Below are positions 47,001 through 57,919 of a stretch of DNA of 64,000 nucleotides, in pieces. Below the pieces are notes generated by a model that had not been told where the DNA came from, did not search any database, and saw nothing but the letters and a program-made list of their open reading frames with translations. This DNA comes from Ectothiorhodospiraceae bacterium BW-2 (GTDB lineage Bacteria > Pseudomonadota > Gammaproteobacteria > Thiohalomonadales > Thiohalomonadaceae). Every line of letters starts with the position of its first letter. The stretch's first letter is position 1. A program made the position numbers and the translations under genes. Where the stretch lies: the NCBI GenBank assembly GCA_008375315.1, contig CP032507.1, forward strand, positions 3,620,071 to 3,684,070, read 5' to 3'.

Positions 47001-47522
47001 GTGGCAAACCGAGATAATCTGGAGACGATCGTCAACCACCTACGCCAGACTGAAGAGGATATCCGCCAAGATCAGGCTCAGCAGCAGCGGCGGGTTCAGC
47101 GCACCAACCGCATGATACAGCTACTGTTTGGCCTTATCGGCTCAATTGCACTGGTTAATCTCTACTTTGTCGGCGATCTCGCGCAGGAGGTTCAGATCAT
47201 TATTCGCAGCATGACCAAAATGTACACCCAGTTTGGTGAGATGAGCGAACGGATGAGCGGTATGCGCCACCATGTTGACAGCATGAGTGACAATATCGCC
47301 TTCATGCCGATCATGGTAGAGCAGATGGAGATGATGAGTCATAAAATGGGATCGATGGAGCACGATGTCAGCGCAATGCGGCAGAGCGTCACCGAGATGG
47401 GGGGCAATGTTGCAACGATGCGGGGGGATATCGGCACCATGAACGCTCTATTTCGCAGTGTTAACAGCAAAATGGACCTAATGCGCCATCGCGTAGGTGA
47501 AATGTCACGGGTAGTGCCGTAG
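47001..47522 (+). CDS. Membrane-anchored methionine-rich coiled-coil protein B
   Basis: A 173-residue paralogue of the preceding protein with the same plan: a charged N-terminal helix (residues 1-35), one membrane segment (about 37-57) and a Met-studded coiled coil with about 20 Met in 103 residues, often at seven- or eleven-residue spacing. The start is GTG 47001 with TAGGAGAG seven bases upstream. The pair could form a hetero-oligomer in the periplasm. It is the last gene before the remnant region. Confidence 0.7.
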   Translation: MANRDNLETIVNHLRQTEEDIRQDQAQQQRRVQRTNRMIQLLFGLIGSIALVNLYFVGDLAQEVQIIIRSMTKMYTQFGEMSERMSGMRHHVDSMSDNIAFMPIMVEQMEMMSHKMGSMEHDVSAMRQSVTEMGGNVATMRGDIGTMNALFRSVNSKMDLMRHRVGEMSRVVP

Positions 47523-47557
47523 CCACGCTATCCTGCTCGTTTGTAAAAGATATCTTA

Positions 47558-47690
47558 ATGAAAATGATCCACACCTCAGATTGGCATTTAGGCCGCTCCC
47601 TACCACCCCACTCTCAGCTAGCCGTAGCTCACTCTCTGGGCCGGGTGTACAAAGAAGATAAAAACATAGGCATGATCCATTCCGGATGAA
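47558..47690 (+). pseudogene. sbcD: 5' remnant of sbcD (exonuclease subunit)
   Basis: From ATG 47558 the frame reads M-K-M-I-HTSDWHLGRSL, the universal start of SbcD/Mre11 with the first metal ligands Asp and His. Similarity stops after about 15-25 codons and the frame closes at 47690 in unrelated sequence. The rest of sbcD and sbcC are absent here. This is a truncated gene end left by a rearrangement next to the transposase region. Confidence 0.7.
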
Positions 47691-47772
47691 AATGTTTTCA
47701 ATGCCCGAACGGCTTTCGGTCATCCCCGGCATATAGAGGCGAGGGCGTCGGAGGGGGCGTCGGGGCGGGTTT
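47683..47772 (-). pseudogene. Decayed partial RAYT copy
   Basis: About 90 bp repeat part of the intact transposase gene (compare 47949-48048) with many substitutions: the ATGAAAATGTTTT run, the CCGGTAATCC-like run and the following G-rich REP-like sequence are in the same order. It abuts the 3' end of the intact copy and the sbcD remnant, indicating two insertion or recombination events at this site. Confidence 0.65.
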
Positions 47773-47778
47773 CTACAG

Positions 47779-48321
47779 TCAACACCAGATGCTCGGATGT
47801 AATTTATCCAATTCCCATTGGGCAGGATTGTTTTGGATATATTCCCTGAGATGATTCAATTCCATTTCGTTGCGGATGATATGTTCCCAATAATTGCGTT
47901 GCCATAATTTTGTACCCGGGGTTTGGCGCGATTCGTTAATGCGTCGGGATGAAAATGTTTTTAACGCCCGAATGATTTCCGGTAATCCATGGCGTGTAGG
48001 GGCGAGGGGCAGCAGGACAGAGGGGGCAAGTTTGAAACCCGCCTCCACAGAACCCGTCAATAGAATAATGCAGTGAAAATGATTGGGCATCACCACCCAT
48101 TCATCCAATTCAATATGCGGATAGTGGCTGGGCAATGCATCCCATGTCATCTGCAATATTTTTCCTGCATCATTCAATTGCATTTCACCATTTGAAATTT
48201 CCCCAAATAGACACTCCCGATTTTGGGTGCAGATAGTTACGAAATAGGCTCCGGCCTGAGAATAATCATACCACTTCAACCTAATAGAGCGACGATGATG
48301 AATCTCTGGATTATATTTCAT
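47779..48321 (-). CDS. REP-associated tyrosine transposase (RAYT)
   Basis: A 180-residue Y1-type HUH protein. The start SIRLKWYDYSQAGAYFVTICTQ, cited only by its opening WYDY, is typical. The HUH motif is MPN-H81-F-H83, and the C-terminal LWQRNYWEH and HLREYIQNNPAQW motifs include Tyr144 and Tyr161; Tyr161 is the likely nucleophile. RAYTs are single-copy relatives of IS200/IS605 transposases that act on REP palindromes. Residues about 90-111 (AGFKLAP region) are encoded by a degenerate copy of the palindrome found in the adjacent array. The array begins some 13 bp upstream of its ATG. The protein appears complete. Confidence 0.9.
   Translation of the reverse strand: MKYNPEIHHRRSIRLKWYDYSQAGAYFVTICTQNRECLFGEISNGEMQLNDAGKILQMTWDALPSHYPHIELDEWVVMPNHFHCIILLTGSVEAGFKLAPSVLLPLAPTRHGLPEIIRALKTFSSRRINESRQTPGTKLWQRNYWEHIIRNEMELNHLREYIQNNPAQWELDKLHPSIWC
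47991..48048. repeat. Degenerate REP copy inside the RAYT coding sequence
   Basis: The plus-strand text GGCGTGTAGGGGCG, a G-rich 25-nt middle, then GTTTGAAACCCGCC matches the two arms of the array palindrome and its GGCGT left flank. It is translated in frame as part of the transposase, between the HUH motif and the GLPEIIRA helix. Confidence 0.65.
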
Positions 48322-48333
48322 TATCCCACCTCC

Positions 48334-50668
48334 CCGCTAACCCGACGAAACCACCCGAAACCCGCCGATCCAACAAAACCCGAACCCTACAAAACCCAAC
48401 CGCATCAAACCCATTATCGATGACATATTCCTCGGCGTGTAGGGGCGGGTTTCAAACCCGCCCCTACGAAACCCGAAACCCACCTAACCCGACGAAACCA
48501 CCCGAAACCCGCCGATCCAACAAAACCCGAACCCTACAAAACCCAACCGCATCAAACCCATTATCAATGACATGTTCCCCGGCGTATAGGGGCGGGTTTC
48601 AAACCCGCCCCTACGAAACCCGAAACCCACCTAACCCGACGAAACCACCCGAAACCCGCCGATCCAACAAAACCCAAATCCTACAAAACCCAACCGCATC
48701 AAACCCATTATCAATGAGATGTTCCTCGGCGTGTAGGGGCGGGTTTCAAACCCGCCCCTACGAAACCCGACACCCACCTAACCCGACGAAACCACCCGAA
48801 ACCCGCCGATCCAACAAAACCCGAACCCTACAAAACCCAACCGCATCAAACCCATTATCGATGAGATGTTCCCCGGCGTGTAGGGGCGGGTTTCAAACCC
48901 GCCCCTACGAAACCCGAAACCCACCTAACCCGACGAAACCACCCGAAACCCACCTAACCCGACGAAACCACCCGAAACCCACCTAATCCAACGAAACCAC
49001 ACGAAACCCGCCGATCCAACAAAACCCAAATCCTACAAAACCCAACCGCATCAAACCCATTATCGATGAGATGTTCCCCGGCGTGTAGGGGCGGGTTTCA
49101 AACCCGCCCCTACGAAACCCGAAACCCACCTAACCCGACGAAACCACCCGAAACCCGCCGATCCAACAAAACCCGAACCCTACAAAACCCAACCGCATCA
49201 AACCCATTATCAATGACATGTTCCCCGGCGTGTAGGGGCGGGTTTCAAACCCGCCCCTACGAAACCCGAAACCCACCTAACCCGACGAAACCACCCGAAA
49301 CCCACCTAACCCGACGAAACCACCCGAAACCCACCTAATCCAACGAAACCACACGAAACCCGCCGATCCAACAAAACCCAAATCCTACAAAACCCAACCG
49401 CATCAAACCCATTATCGATGAGATGTTCCCCGGCGTGTAGGGGCGGGTTTCAAACCCGCCCCTACGAAACCCGAAACCCACCTAACCCGACGAAACCACC
49501 CGAAACCCGCCGATCCAACAAAACCCGAACCCTACAAAACCCAACCGCATCAAACCCATTATCAATGACATGTTCCCCGGCGTGTAGGGGCGGGTTTCAA
49601 ACCCGCCCCTACGAAACCCGAAACCCACCTAACCCGACGAAACCACCCGAAACCCGCCGATCCAACAAAACCCGAACCCTACAAAACCCAACCGCATCAA
49701 ACCCATTATCAATGACATGTTCCCCGGCGTGTAGGGGCGGGTTTCAAACCCGCCCCTACGAAACCCGAAACCCACCTAACCCGACGAAACCACCCGAAAC
49801 CCGCCGATCCAACAAAACCCGAACCCTACAAAACCCAACCGCATCAAACCCATTATCAATGACATGTTCCCCGGCGTGTAGGGGCGGGTTTCAAACCCGC
49901 CCCTACGAAACCCGAAACCCACCTAACCCGACGAAACCACCCGAAACCCACCTAACCCGACGAAACCACCCGAAACCCACCTAATCCAACGAAACCACCC
50001 GAAACCCGCCGATCCAACAAAACCCGAACCCTACAAAACCCAACCGCATCAAACCCATTATCAATGACATGTTCCTCGGCGTGTAGGGGCGGGTTTCAAA
50101 CCCGCCCCTACGAAACCCGACACCCACCTAACCCGACGAAACCACCCGAAACCCGCCGATCCAACAAAACCCGAACCCTACAAAACCCAACCGCATCAAA
50201 CCCATTATCAATGACATGTTCCCCGGCGTGTAGGGGCGGGTTTCAAACCCGCCCCTACGAAACCCGAAACCCACCTAACCCGACGAAACCACCCGAAACC
50301 CACCTAACCCGACGAAACCACCCGAAACCCACCTAATCCAACGAAACCACCCGAAACCCGCCGATCCAACAAAACCCGAACCCTACAAAACCCAACCGCA
50401 TCAAACCCATTATCAATGAGATGTTCCCCGGCGTGTAGGGGCGGGTTTCAAACCCGCCCCTACGAAACCCGAAACCCACCTAACCCGACGAAACCACCCG
50501 AAACCCGCCTAACCCGACGAAACCACCCGAAACCCACCTAACCCGACGAAACCACCCGAAACCCGCCGATCCAACAAAACCCAAATCCTACAAAACCCAA
50601 CCGCATCAAACCCATTATCGATGAGATGTTCCCCGGCGTGTAGGGGCGGGTTTCAAACCCGCCCCTAC
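48334..50668. repeat. REP-type array with 14 perfect palindromes
   Basis: The core is a 29-nt perfect palindrome, GTAGGGGCGGGTTT-C-AAACCCGCCCCTAC (one copy has ATAGGGG at its left). The A of TAGGGG falls at 48441, 48588, 48735, 48882, 49087, 49234, 49439, 49586, 49733, 49880, 50085, 50232, 50437 and 50642. Spacing is 147 bp (eight times) or 205 bp (five times). The difference is two extra copies of a 29-bp subunit (CCTAACCCGACGAAACCACC plus CGAAACCCA). Between palindromes the plus strand is strongly C/A-rich. All periods except the subunits keep a multiple-of-three or compatible phase, creating long but spurious reading frames. It starts next to the RAYT gene and ends 4 bp from argB. Confidence 0.95.
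50640..50668 (-). terminator. Last array palindrome, possible argB terminator
   Basis: The fourteenth palindrome lies 4 bp beyond the argB stop on the minus strand. Its 14-bp stem with a minimal loop could stop or pause transcription leaving argB, though no U-tract follows. A transcript stem this strong would at least protect the mRNA 3' end. Confidence 0.45.
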
Positions 50669-50672
50669 TCAA

Positions 50673-52669
<1,997 letters not shown>

Positions 52670-52716
52670 TAGTCTATCCTATCTATTTTATTGACAATAT
52701 GAGTATCACGGTCATT

Positions 52717-53172
52717 TTAGTCTCGGCCAGTGTGGCCAAATCCACCCTCAGCTCGATCCGTGGGCGTAAAGTGTGCTACTTGCTGCCAGTGCGGTCTAAC
52801 CACCGGCACAACGATGAGCTGCGCAATACGGTCGCCAATATTGATCGTAAACGGTGTCTCACCCCGATTCCAACAGGAGATCATCAACTCACCCTGATAA
52901 TCTGAATCGATTAAGCCAACCAAATTGCCCAATACAATGCCGTGTTTATGCCCTAATCCAGAGCGGGGTAGAATCATCGCTGCCAGATGATCATCCCCAA
53001 GATGGATCGCTATGCCGGTCGAAATGAGTCGTGTCTCCCCCGATCTGACACACAGCGGCTGCTGCAGACAAGCACGCAGATCAATGCCGGCCGATCCGGT
53101 AGTTGCATAGTCGGGTAGAGGAATAGAGTCCCCTAGACGCGGATCCAGAATCTGATACTCAACTCGATGCAC
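52717..53172 (-). CDS. dut: dUTP pyrophosphatase
   Basis: A 151-residue trimeric dUTPase with all five motifs: [11 protein letters not shown] (1), [10 protein letters not shown] (2), [11 protein letters not shown] (3), [11 protein letters not shown] (4) and [10 protein letters not shown] (5). It hydrolyses dUTP, keeping uracil out of DNA and supplying dUMP. Its start lies 14 bp inside coaBC, and the coaBC-dut order is conserved in gammaproteobacteria. Confidence 0.97.
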   Translation of the reverse strand: MHRVEYQILDPRLGDSIPLPDYATTGSAGIDLRACLQQPLCVRSGETRLISTGIAIHLGDDHLAAMILPRSGLGHKHGIVLGNLVGLIDSDYQGELMISCWNRGETPFTINIGDRIAQLIVVPVVRPHWQQVAHFTPTDRAEGGFGHTGRD

Positions 53173-54382
53173 GACTGCTCTCCAATACCATTTTGCGCAC
53201 CACCTCGGCGAGTAACCGCTGCGCTAGTTGCGATTTAGCCATTAACGGCAGTTCGATCACCTCGCCGCTGCTATCTATTAAAAATAGTTGATTCATCTCA
53301 CGATGAAACCCCCCCTCCTCACGACCCACCCAATTAGCCGCCACCATATCGAGCCGTTTGCGCTCAAGTTTCTGTTGCGCATAGTGGAGCAGGTTATCGG
53401 TTTCGGCCGCAAACCCGACACAAAACGGTCGTTGCGGCGGCGGCAGGGCGGCGACTTTAGCCAAAATATCGACCGTTGGCACCAACTCAAGCGACCAAGT
53501 TAAAGCTCCTTTTTTCATTTTTGTCGTTGAGCTCTCTTTAACTCGATAGTCGGCCACTGCGGCGGCGGCAATAAAGATATCCCCCGGCTGCGCCATTACC
53601 GCCCGATACATCTGTTCGGCACAGGTGACAGCCACCCTTTCAACTCTAGGGGGTGGCGTGAGTGCGACCGGCCCACTCACTAGCCGCACGGTTGCCCCTA
53701 GCTTTTGAGCCGCCGCCGCGATGGCATAGCCCATCTTACCGGAGCTGTGGTTACTGATAAATCTAACCGCATCGATAGCCTCCTGTGTCGGTCCTGCGGT
53801 CACCGTCACAGTGTAGTTAGATAGCGGCCGTTCTTGGGCATTAGCCTCTAAAAGGGAGAGTAACTCATCGACCAGTCGCTCCGGAGCCACCATGCGTCCG
53901 GCCCCCGTTTCACCACAGGCTAGCACACCGCTCTCGGGGCCGATAAAGCGGACACCGCGCTGTTTCAGTGTCGCCACATGGAGCTGGGTCGTCTCCGCCT
54001 GCCACATCTGCAGGTTCATCGCTGGCGCAATCAGCAGCGGCGTGGTGGGCAGAGAGGCGAGCAGCGTGGTGGTCAGGTAGTCATCGGCTAACCCTAGGGC
54101 GAGTCGTGCCAATAGATGCGCTGTGGTCGGGGCAAGTACAATGGCATCCACCCGCCGACTCTGATCGATATGAGACATCGGGGAGTGGCTCTCCCACTCA
54201 GGGCCACTGACCGACACCGCTCCCATCGACCGCAGCGATAGAGGGGTCACAAACTGCAGTGCACTGTGGGTAAGGATAGCCTCTACCCCAATCCCCTCCT
54301 CCACCAGTAGGCGAATGAGTGCCGGTATTTTAACCGCTGCCACTCCGCCGCTTACGCCTAGCAAAATAGTGCGTTGCGCCAT
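53159..54382 (-). CDS. coaBC: Phosphopantothenoylcysteine synthetase/decarboxylase
   Basis: A 407-residue bifunctional CoA enzyme. The N-terminal flavoprotein decarboxylase ([20 protein letters not shown], and the [10 protein letters not shown] loop) is followed by the CTP-dependent ligase ([25 protein letters not shown], cited by first seven residues; VAAVADYR; FAAET). The two steps turn phosphopantothenate and cysteine into phosphopantetheine. It overlaps dut by 14 bp. Confidence 0.96.
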   Translation of the reverse strand: MAQRTILLGVSGGVAAVKIPALIRLLVEEGIGVEAILTHSALQFVTPLSLRSMGAVSVSGPEWESHSPMSHIDQSRRVDAIVLAPTTAHLLARLALGLADDYLTTTLLASLPTTPLLIAPAMNLQMWQAETTQLHVATLKQRGVRFIGPESGVLACGETGAGRMVAPERLVDELLSLLEANAQERPLSNYTVTVTAGPTQEAIDAVRFISNHSSGKMGYAIAAAAQKLGATVRLVSGPVALTPPPRVERVAVTCAEQMYRAVMAQPGDIFIAAAAVADYRVKESSTTKMKKGALTWSLELVPTVDILAKVAALPPPQRPFCVGFAAETDNLLHYAQQKLERKRLDMVAANWVGREEGGFHREMNQLFLIDSSGEVIELPLMAKSQLAQRLLAEVVRKMVLESSRASS

Positions 54383-54428
54383 CGGGCCACTCTCTCTCTT
54401 TCAGCTTCGGCTAACGTTCATGCTCGCA

Positions 54429-55448
54429 CTAAAATAGAATGCGTAACCCTAGACCATAGGCCGACTCATCCAAATCGGTCTGACTATTCGATGAGCGGGT
54501 CACTCGATAACCACTGTGGACAATAAAGTTTTTCGATAGTGGAAATTTAATGCCTAAATGATAGTAGTCGAGATCATCACCAAGCTTTGATAGCTGCCGC
54601 CCTAGCGCTAGCGACAATTGAATCGCCTCAGCGCTATAGCTGTAGCTCAAATAGCCGTTCCACAGCTCATCGTTGCCAGCGGCCAACGCCTGATCCATCA
54701 CCTCATACTGCAAGGTTAGCGTCGATTTTTGGTAGTGCCAGCGCAGCGCCAATTTAGTCGCTTGGCTCTGGAGTCGTAGCTGATCATCGGTATAGGCTAA
54801 GACCAGATCCCACCGTTTGAGCGGGTAGCGCAGCGAGAGGCTGAAACTGTCGTTGCCATCGACCTCGCCATTACGGTTAAGATCGCTGCGATCAATCGCC
54901 ACCATCGCCCCTAAATCGATCCCCCACCAGTTAGAGTCGTAGCGAATCGCGCCATCAAAGTATCCTAAATGGTGGGCCGAAAAGCCGCCGTTACCTCGTG
55001 CCTGCATAAAGGTTGCGGTAAAGGGATCCCAGCTTAAGGTGACATCTTTGTAGCTGCTACTAAGCCGCCCGATGCGCCATAGGCTCTGTTCACTCCGTAG
55101 CCCTAGATAGAGCTCGCGCCGCTGCCAAAGCTCCTCCCCCTGCCAGTTAAGCCCTAGCGAAGCGTAGCCGATACCGTTATAGCGGTTAGTTAGATGCTGG
55201 CTATGGGCCACCATTAGCTCAGAGGCACCCGCATCGGTATGGGAGAGCGAACTCTCCTCCGCACCATCGTGGTGGGTACCGCCATCACTTAACTGCCACC
55301 CCGATAGCCCCGCCTCACCACTGCTCCAGTCGAGCCACTCCTGCTGTAGTTGACCGGAGAGCGTTGTCTCAGCCTGTACCAAAAGGGTGGGTAAGAGCAG
55401 CACTGCAGCGCCCCAATAGCAGCGAGCACGCTTAAGAGAGATTGTCAT
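54429..55448 (-). CDS. Outer-membrane porin-like protein
   Basis: A 339-residue protein with a signal peptide (cleavage near VQA|ETT), alternating amphipathic strands throughout, and a terminal Phe (LRILF), the usual signal for outer-membrane barrel insertion. A DLNRNGEVDGND loop resembles a calcium-binding dockerin-like turn. ATG 55448, with GAGGA six bases upstream, lies inside the end of the histidine kinase gene, so it is translationally linked to it. The substrate is unknown; a regulated porin is likely from context. Confidence 0.75.
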   Translation of the reverse strand: MTISLKRARCYWGAAVLLLPTLLVQAETTLSGQLQQEWLDWSSGEAGLSGWQLSDGGTHHDGAEESSLSHTDAGASELMVAHSQHLTNRYNGIGYASLGLNWQGEELWQRRELYLGLRSEQSLWRIGRLSSSYKDVTLSWDPFTATFMQARGNGGFSAHHLGYFDGAIRYDSNWWGIDLGAMVAIDRSDLNRNGEVDGNDSFSLSLRYPLKRWDLVLAYTDDQLRLQSQATKLALRWHYQKSTLTLQYEVMDQALAAGNDELWNGYLSYSYSAEAIQLSLALGRQLSKLGDDLDYYHLGIKFPLSKNFIVHSGYRVTRSSNSQTDLDESAYGLGLRILF

Positions 55449-56961
55449 CACTATCCTCAGTTATCTGTGGCGCCATGGGGAGGCAGAACTGAAATTTCGC
55501 CCCACCACAGCTGCGGTTTTCTGCCCAAATTCGACCTTGATGGGCTCCAATAATTTCACGACAAATCGCCAGTCCCAGCCCCGTCCCCGCAATATTGGAG
55601 TAACGGCTCCTCTGAGCCTGTTCAAATTTGTCAAAAATAGCCTCCAGGGCCTGCTCCTCGACCCCCTCGCCTTGATCCTCAATCGAGACACAGGCGCTAT
55701 CTAGCCCCACGCTCTCGCTCTGGCGCCAGAGGGTAATGAGAATCTCCCCCTCTTGCGGTGAGAACTTAATCGCATTAAACAGCAGGTTGGTGACCACTTG
55801 AGAGAGGCGCATTCTATCAAAACAGAAGCGTAAATTCGCCTCTTTTATCTCCAGCACCGGGCGGATATGTCGCTCCTGCAGCAGCGGTTCTAGCTCCTGC
55901 ACTACACGACGCACCACCTCCTCTAGTGTTGCCGGTTGTAGCGCAAGGCAAAATTTGCCCGACTCCATTTTGGAGATATCGAGTAGATCCTCAATTAGCC
56001 GCATCAGCCTCTGCCCGCTGCTGTGGATATTGCCAAAATATTTTTGCAGTTTCGCTAGCTCGATGGCGTTAGCACGACGCTCGCCTAGCGCCGAGAAGCT
56101 TAAAATGGAGTGCATCGGCGTGCGTAGTTCATGCGAGACTTTGGCCAAAAACTGCCCCTTAGCGTGGTTCGCCGCCTCGGCAGCCTGTTTCGCCGCTAAC
56201 AGAGCATCCCGTTCGGCAATGAGCTCTCGGGTATAGAGTCGAACTCGCTGCTCTAGCGTCTGATTGGCGGAGTTAAGCGCACTATTTTGGCGCAAAATGA
56301 GCCGCCGTTCATGCCAAAATAGCCATAAACCACTCACAATAGAGGACAAAATAATCGCTACCGATAGCAGTAACTGTCTGGTCACCCACTTCATGTGCTG
56401 CTGCTGTTGCCGCTCATAGTGGAGACTCTTTTGCTCCATTTTACCCTTCACATACTGCAGCAGCTCATCCATTAACTGCTGGTTACTCTGCTGCCCATGG
56501 AGCAGATGCTCAACCACAAACTCGACCCGTTGTACTACCGTTTCCTCAGCTATCAGTCGCTGGTGGTAGTTAAACATCTGCTCTCTGACGGCAACGCTGT
56601 TGGTAGTTATCCTCTCTATCTGCTGCTGTTCAAAGCGATCCAGTGGCAGGCTATGTAGGCGGTTATTGAGCACAATATACTCTGAACGCAGTGCCGAAGT
56701 TCGCTGTAACAGCTCATCGAGCTCAAACGGATCGACTATCCTCACCGAGGAGAGGTAGCCCCGCGCCGAGGCCTGCATATTGGCGAGCATCTGGTTCACC
56801 AACGACAGTTTATCAAAGTTAAGTTGATACTCCCGCCACGCCTCATCTGCCTGCTGATCAACCATCCATGCCAGACGCAATATATTTCCCAGCAGCAGCA
56901 GAATAACCAGCGCTAGTAGCAGCAGCAGCCCGCGAATTTTACCCGAGTACTGCGCTAGCAT
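55432..56961 (-). CDS. Membrane histidine kinase
   Basis: A 509-residue kinase: membrane helix 11-33, a helical periplasmic domain (about 35-190, CHASE3/4HB-like), membrane helix 197-215, coiled linker, HisKA with His277 in KVSHELRTP, and an intact HATPase domain (N-box NLLFNAIKF, G1 EDQGEGV, G2 GTGLGLAICR). It has no receiver domain of its own. The receiver proteins encoded just upstream (57916-58914 and 58944-59795) are likely partners. It follows the degenerate GGDEF gene after 10 bp and overlaps the porin gene by 17 bp. Confidence 0.9.
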   Translation of the reverse strand: MLAQYSGKIRGLLLLLALVILLLLGNILRLAWMVDQQADEAWREYQLNFDKLSLVNQMLANMQASARGYLSSVRIVDPFELDELLQRTSALRSEYIVLNNRLHSLPLDRFEQQQIERITTNSVAVREQMFNYHQRLIAEETVVQRVEFVVEHLLHGQQSNQQLMDELLQYVKGKMEQKSLHYERQQQQHMKWVTRQLLLSVAIILSSIVSGLWLFWHERRLILRQNSALNSANQTLEQRVRLYTRELIAERDALLAAKQAAEAANHAKGQFLAKVSHELRTPMHSILSFSALGERRANAIELAKLQKYFGNIHSSGQRLMRLIEDLLDISKMESGKFCLALQPATLEEVVRRVVQELEPLLQERHIRPVLEIKEANLRFCFDRMRLSQVVTNLLFNAIKFSPQEGEILITLWRQSESVGLDSACVSIEDQGEGVEEQALEAIFDKFEQAQRSRYSNIAGTGLGLAICREIIGAHQGRIWAENRSCGGAKFQFCLPMAPQITEDSDDNLS

Positions 56962-56971
56962 CCACTAGCAC

Positions 56972-57919
56972 TCAGATCAGAAACATCTGCTTATAGCTCA
57001 TCACGCTCCCCCTACCCTGTTCAAGTGCCTCATTGAGGGCAATATCGACCCGCTCTAACCAGAGCTCTCTCTCGCTACCGAGTGTCGGCCTCTCGGCGAC
57101 ACCGGCAGAGAGTGTTAGGGTAATCGCGTGGTGGCTATAGGTGATCTGCTCTTCACTCGCCGCCTGTTGTAATCTATGTAGAAATATCACTCCCCCCTCC
57201 TCATCAGTATCGGTCAAAATGACCCCGAAACGGCGCTCGCCATAGCGACCCGCCACATCACTGCCGCGCATGCAGGTGGTGATGAGTTGAGCCACAATTT
57301 TAAGCACTTCATCGCCGGCTTGATAGCCATATTGTTGATTTATTTTGTCAAAATCATCTACGGTTACCAGCGCCAGCGTCGAGGTGGTGCCGGTGCGTAG
57401 CGTCCTTCCTAACTCAGCGCCTACCTGCTGCTCCCAAGCGTGAATCGACAGTAGGCGAGTTAGGTGATCGGTACGGCTCTGCTGCTGTAGCTGCATGGTG
57501 TTCATCGCCATATCGGTCACATCGTAGATGATAAGGCAGATCTGTTCGATATCGCTACTCATTCCCGATAGCGGTAAAAAGGTGACATTTTGATACATCC
57601 ACTCCGAGGCCCCCGTTAGCGGCCGATAGCTGCGTAGCTGCACAATGTAGGGTCGCTGCTGCCAAGTGGAGAAGGAGCTGTTTTTGAGAATAAACACCGA
57701 ATCGAGCTTATTTTTCAGCCACTCACGCGGCGTCTCCGGAATCAGCTCAAATAGCTCGCGGCCATTGACCTCATTCGGACTCTTACCGCTGTGGTTCTCC
57801 ATAAAAGCGTTCCAGAGCTTGACCCGATAGTGGCGATCGAGCACGATCAGCCCAACATCGACATGCTGAATAACCCCCAATAACCAGTGGAGATCGACAA
57901 TCGAGTCGTCGCTGCTCAT
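56972..57919 (-). CDS. PAS protein with degenerate GGDEF domain (c-di-GMP receptor candidate)
   Basis: A 315-residue protein with an N-terminal PAS domain (about 10-130) and a GGDEF fold from about 150. The catalytic signature is replaced by GERRF (RYGERRFGVIL), so diguanylate cyclase activity is unlikely. The I-site RxxD is kept as RGSD five residues before it. Proteins with a dead active site and a live I-site often bind cyclic di-GMP as receptors. Its start overlaps the REC-CheC stop as ATGA. It parallels the active PAS-GGDEF gene at 33201-34625. Confidence 0.82.
   Translation of the reverse strand: MSSDDSIVDLHWLLGVIQHVDVGLIVLDRHYRVKLWNAFMENHSGKSPNEVNGRELFELIPETPREWLKNKLDSVFILKNSSFSTWQQRPYIVQLRSYRPLTGASEWMYQNVTFLPLSGMSSDIEQICLIIYDVTDMAMNTMQLQQQSRTDHLTRLLSIHAWEQQVGAELGRTLRTGTTSTLALVTVDDFDKINQQYGYQAGDEVLKIVAQLITTCMRGSDVAGRYGERRFGVILTDTDEEGGVIFLHRLQQAASEEQITYSHHAITLTLSAGVAERPTLGSERELWLERVDIALNEALEQGRGSVMSYKQMFLI

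Noticed and set aside
48420-50336. Long open frames (90 and 188 codons) with repeating CRGGFQTRPYETR units
   Set aside because: They arise because the repeat period of 147 bp is divisible by three and the C/A-rich strand lacks stops. They start at chance ATG triplets and break wherever the period is 205 bp. No ribosome sites are seen.
48334-50668. CRISPR array
   Set aside because: The sequence between palindromes is itself repeated, not unique spacers, the period is far too long, and no cas genes are present.
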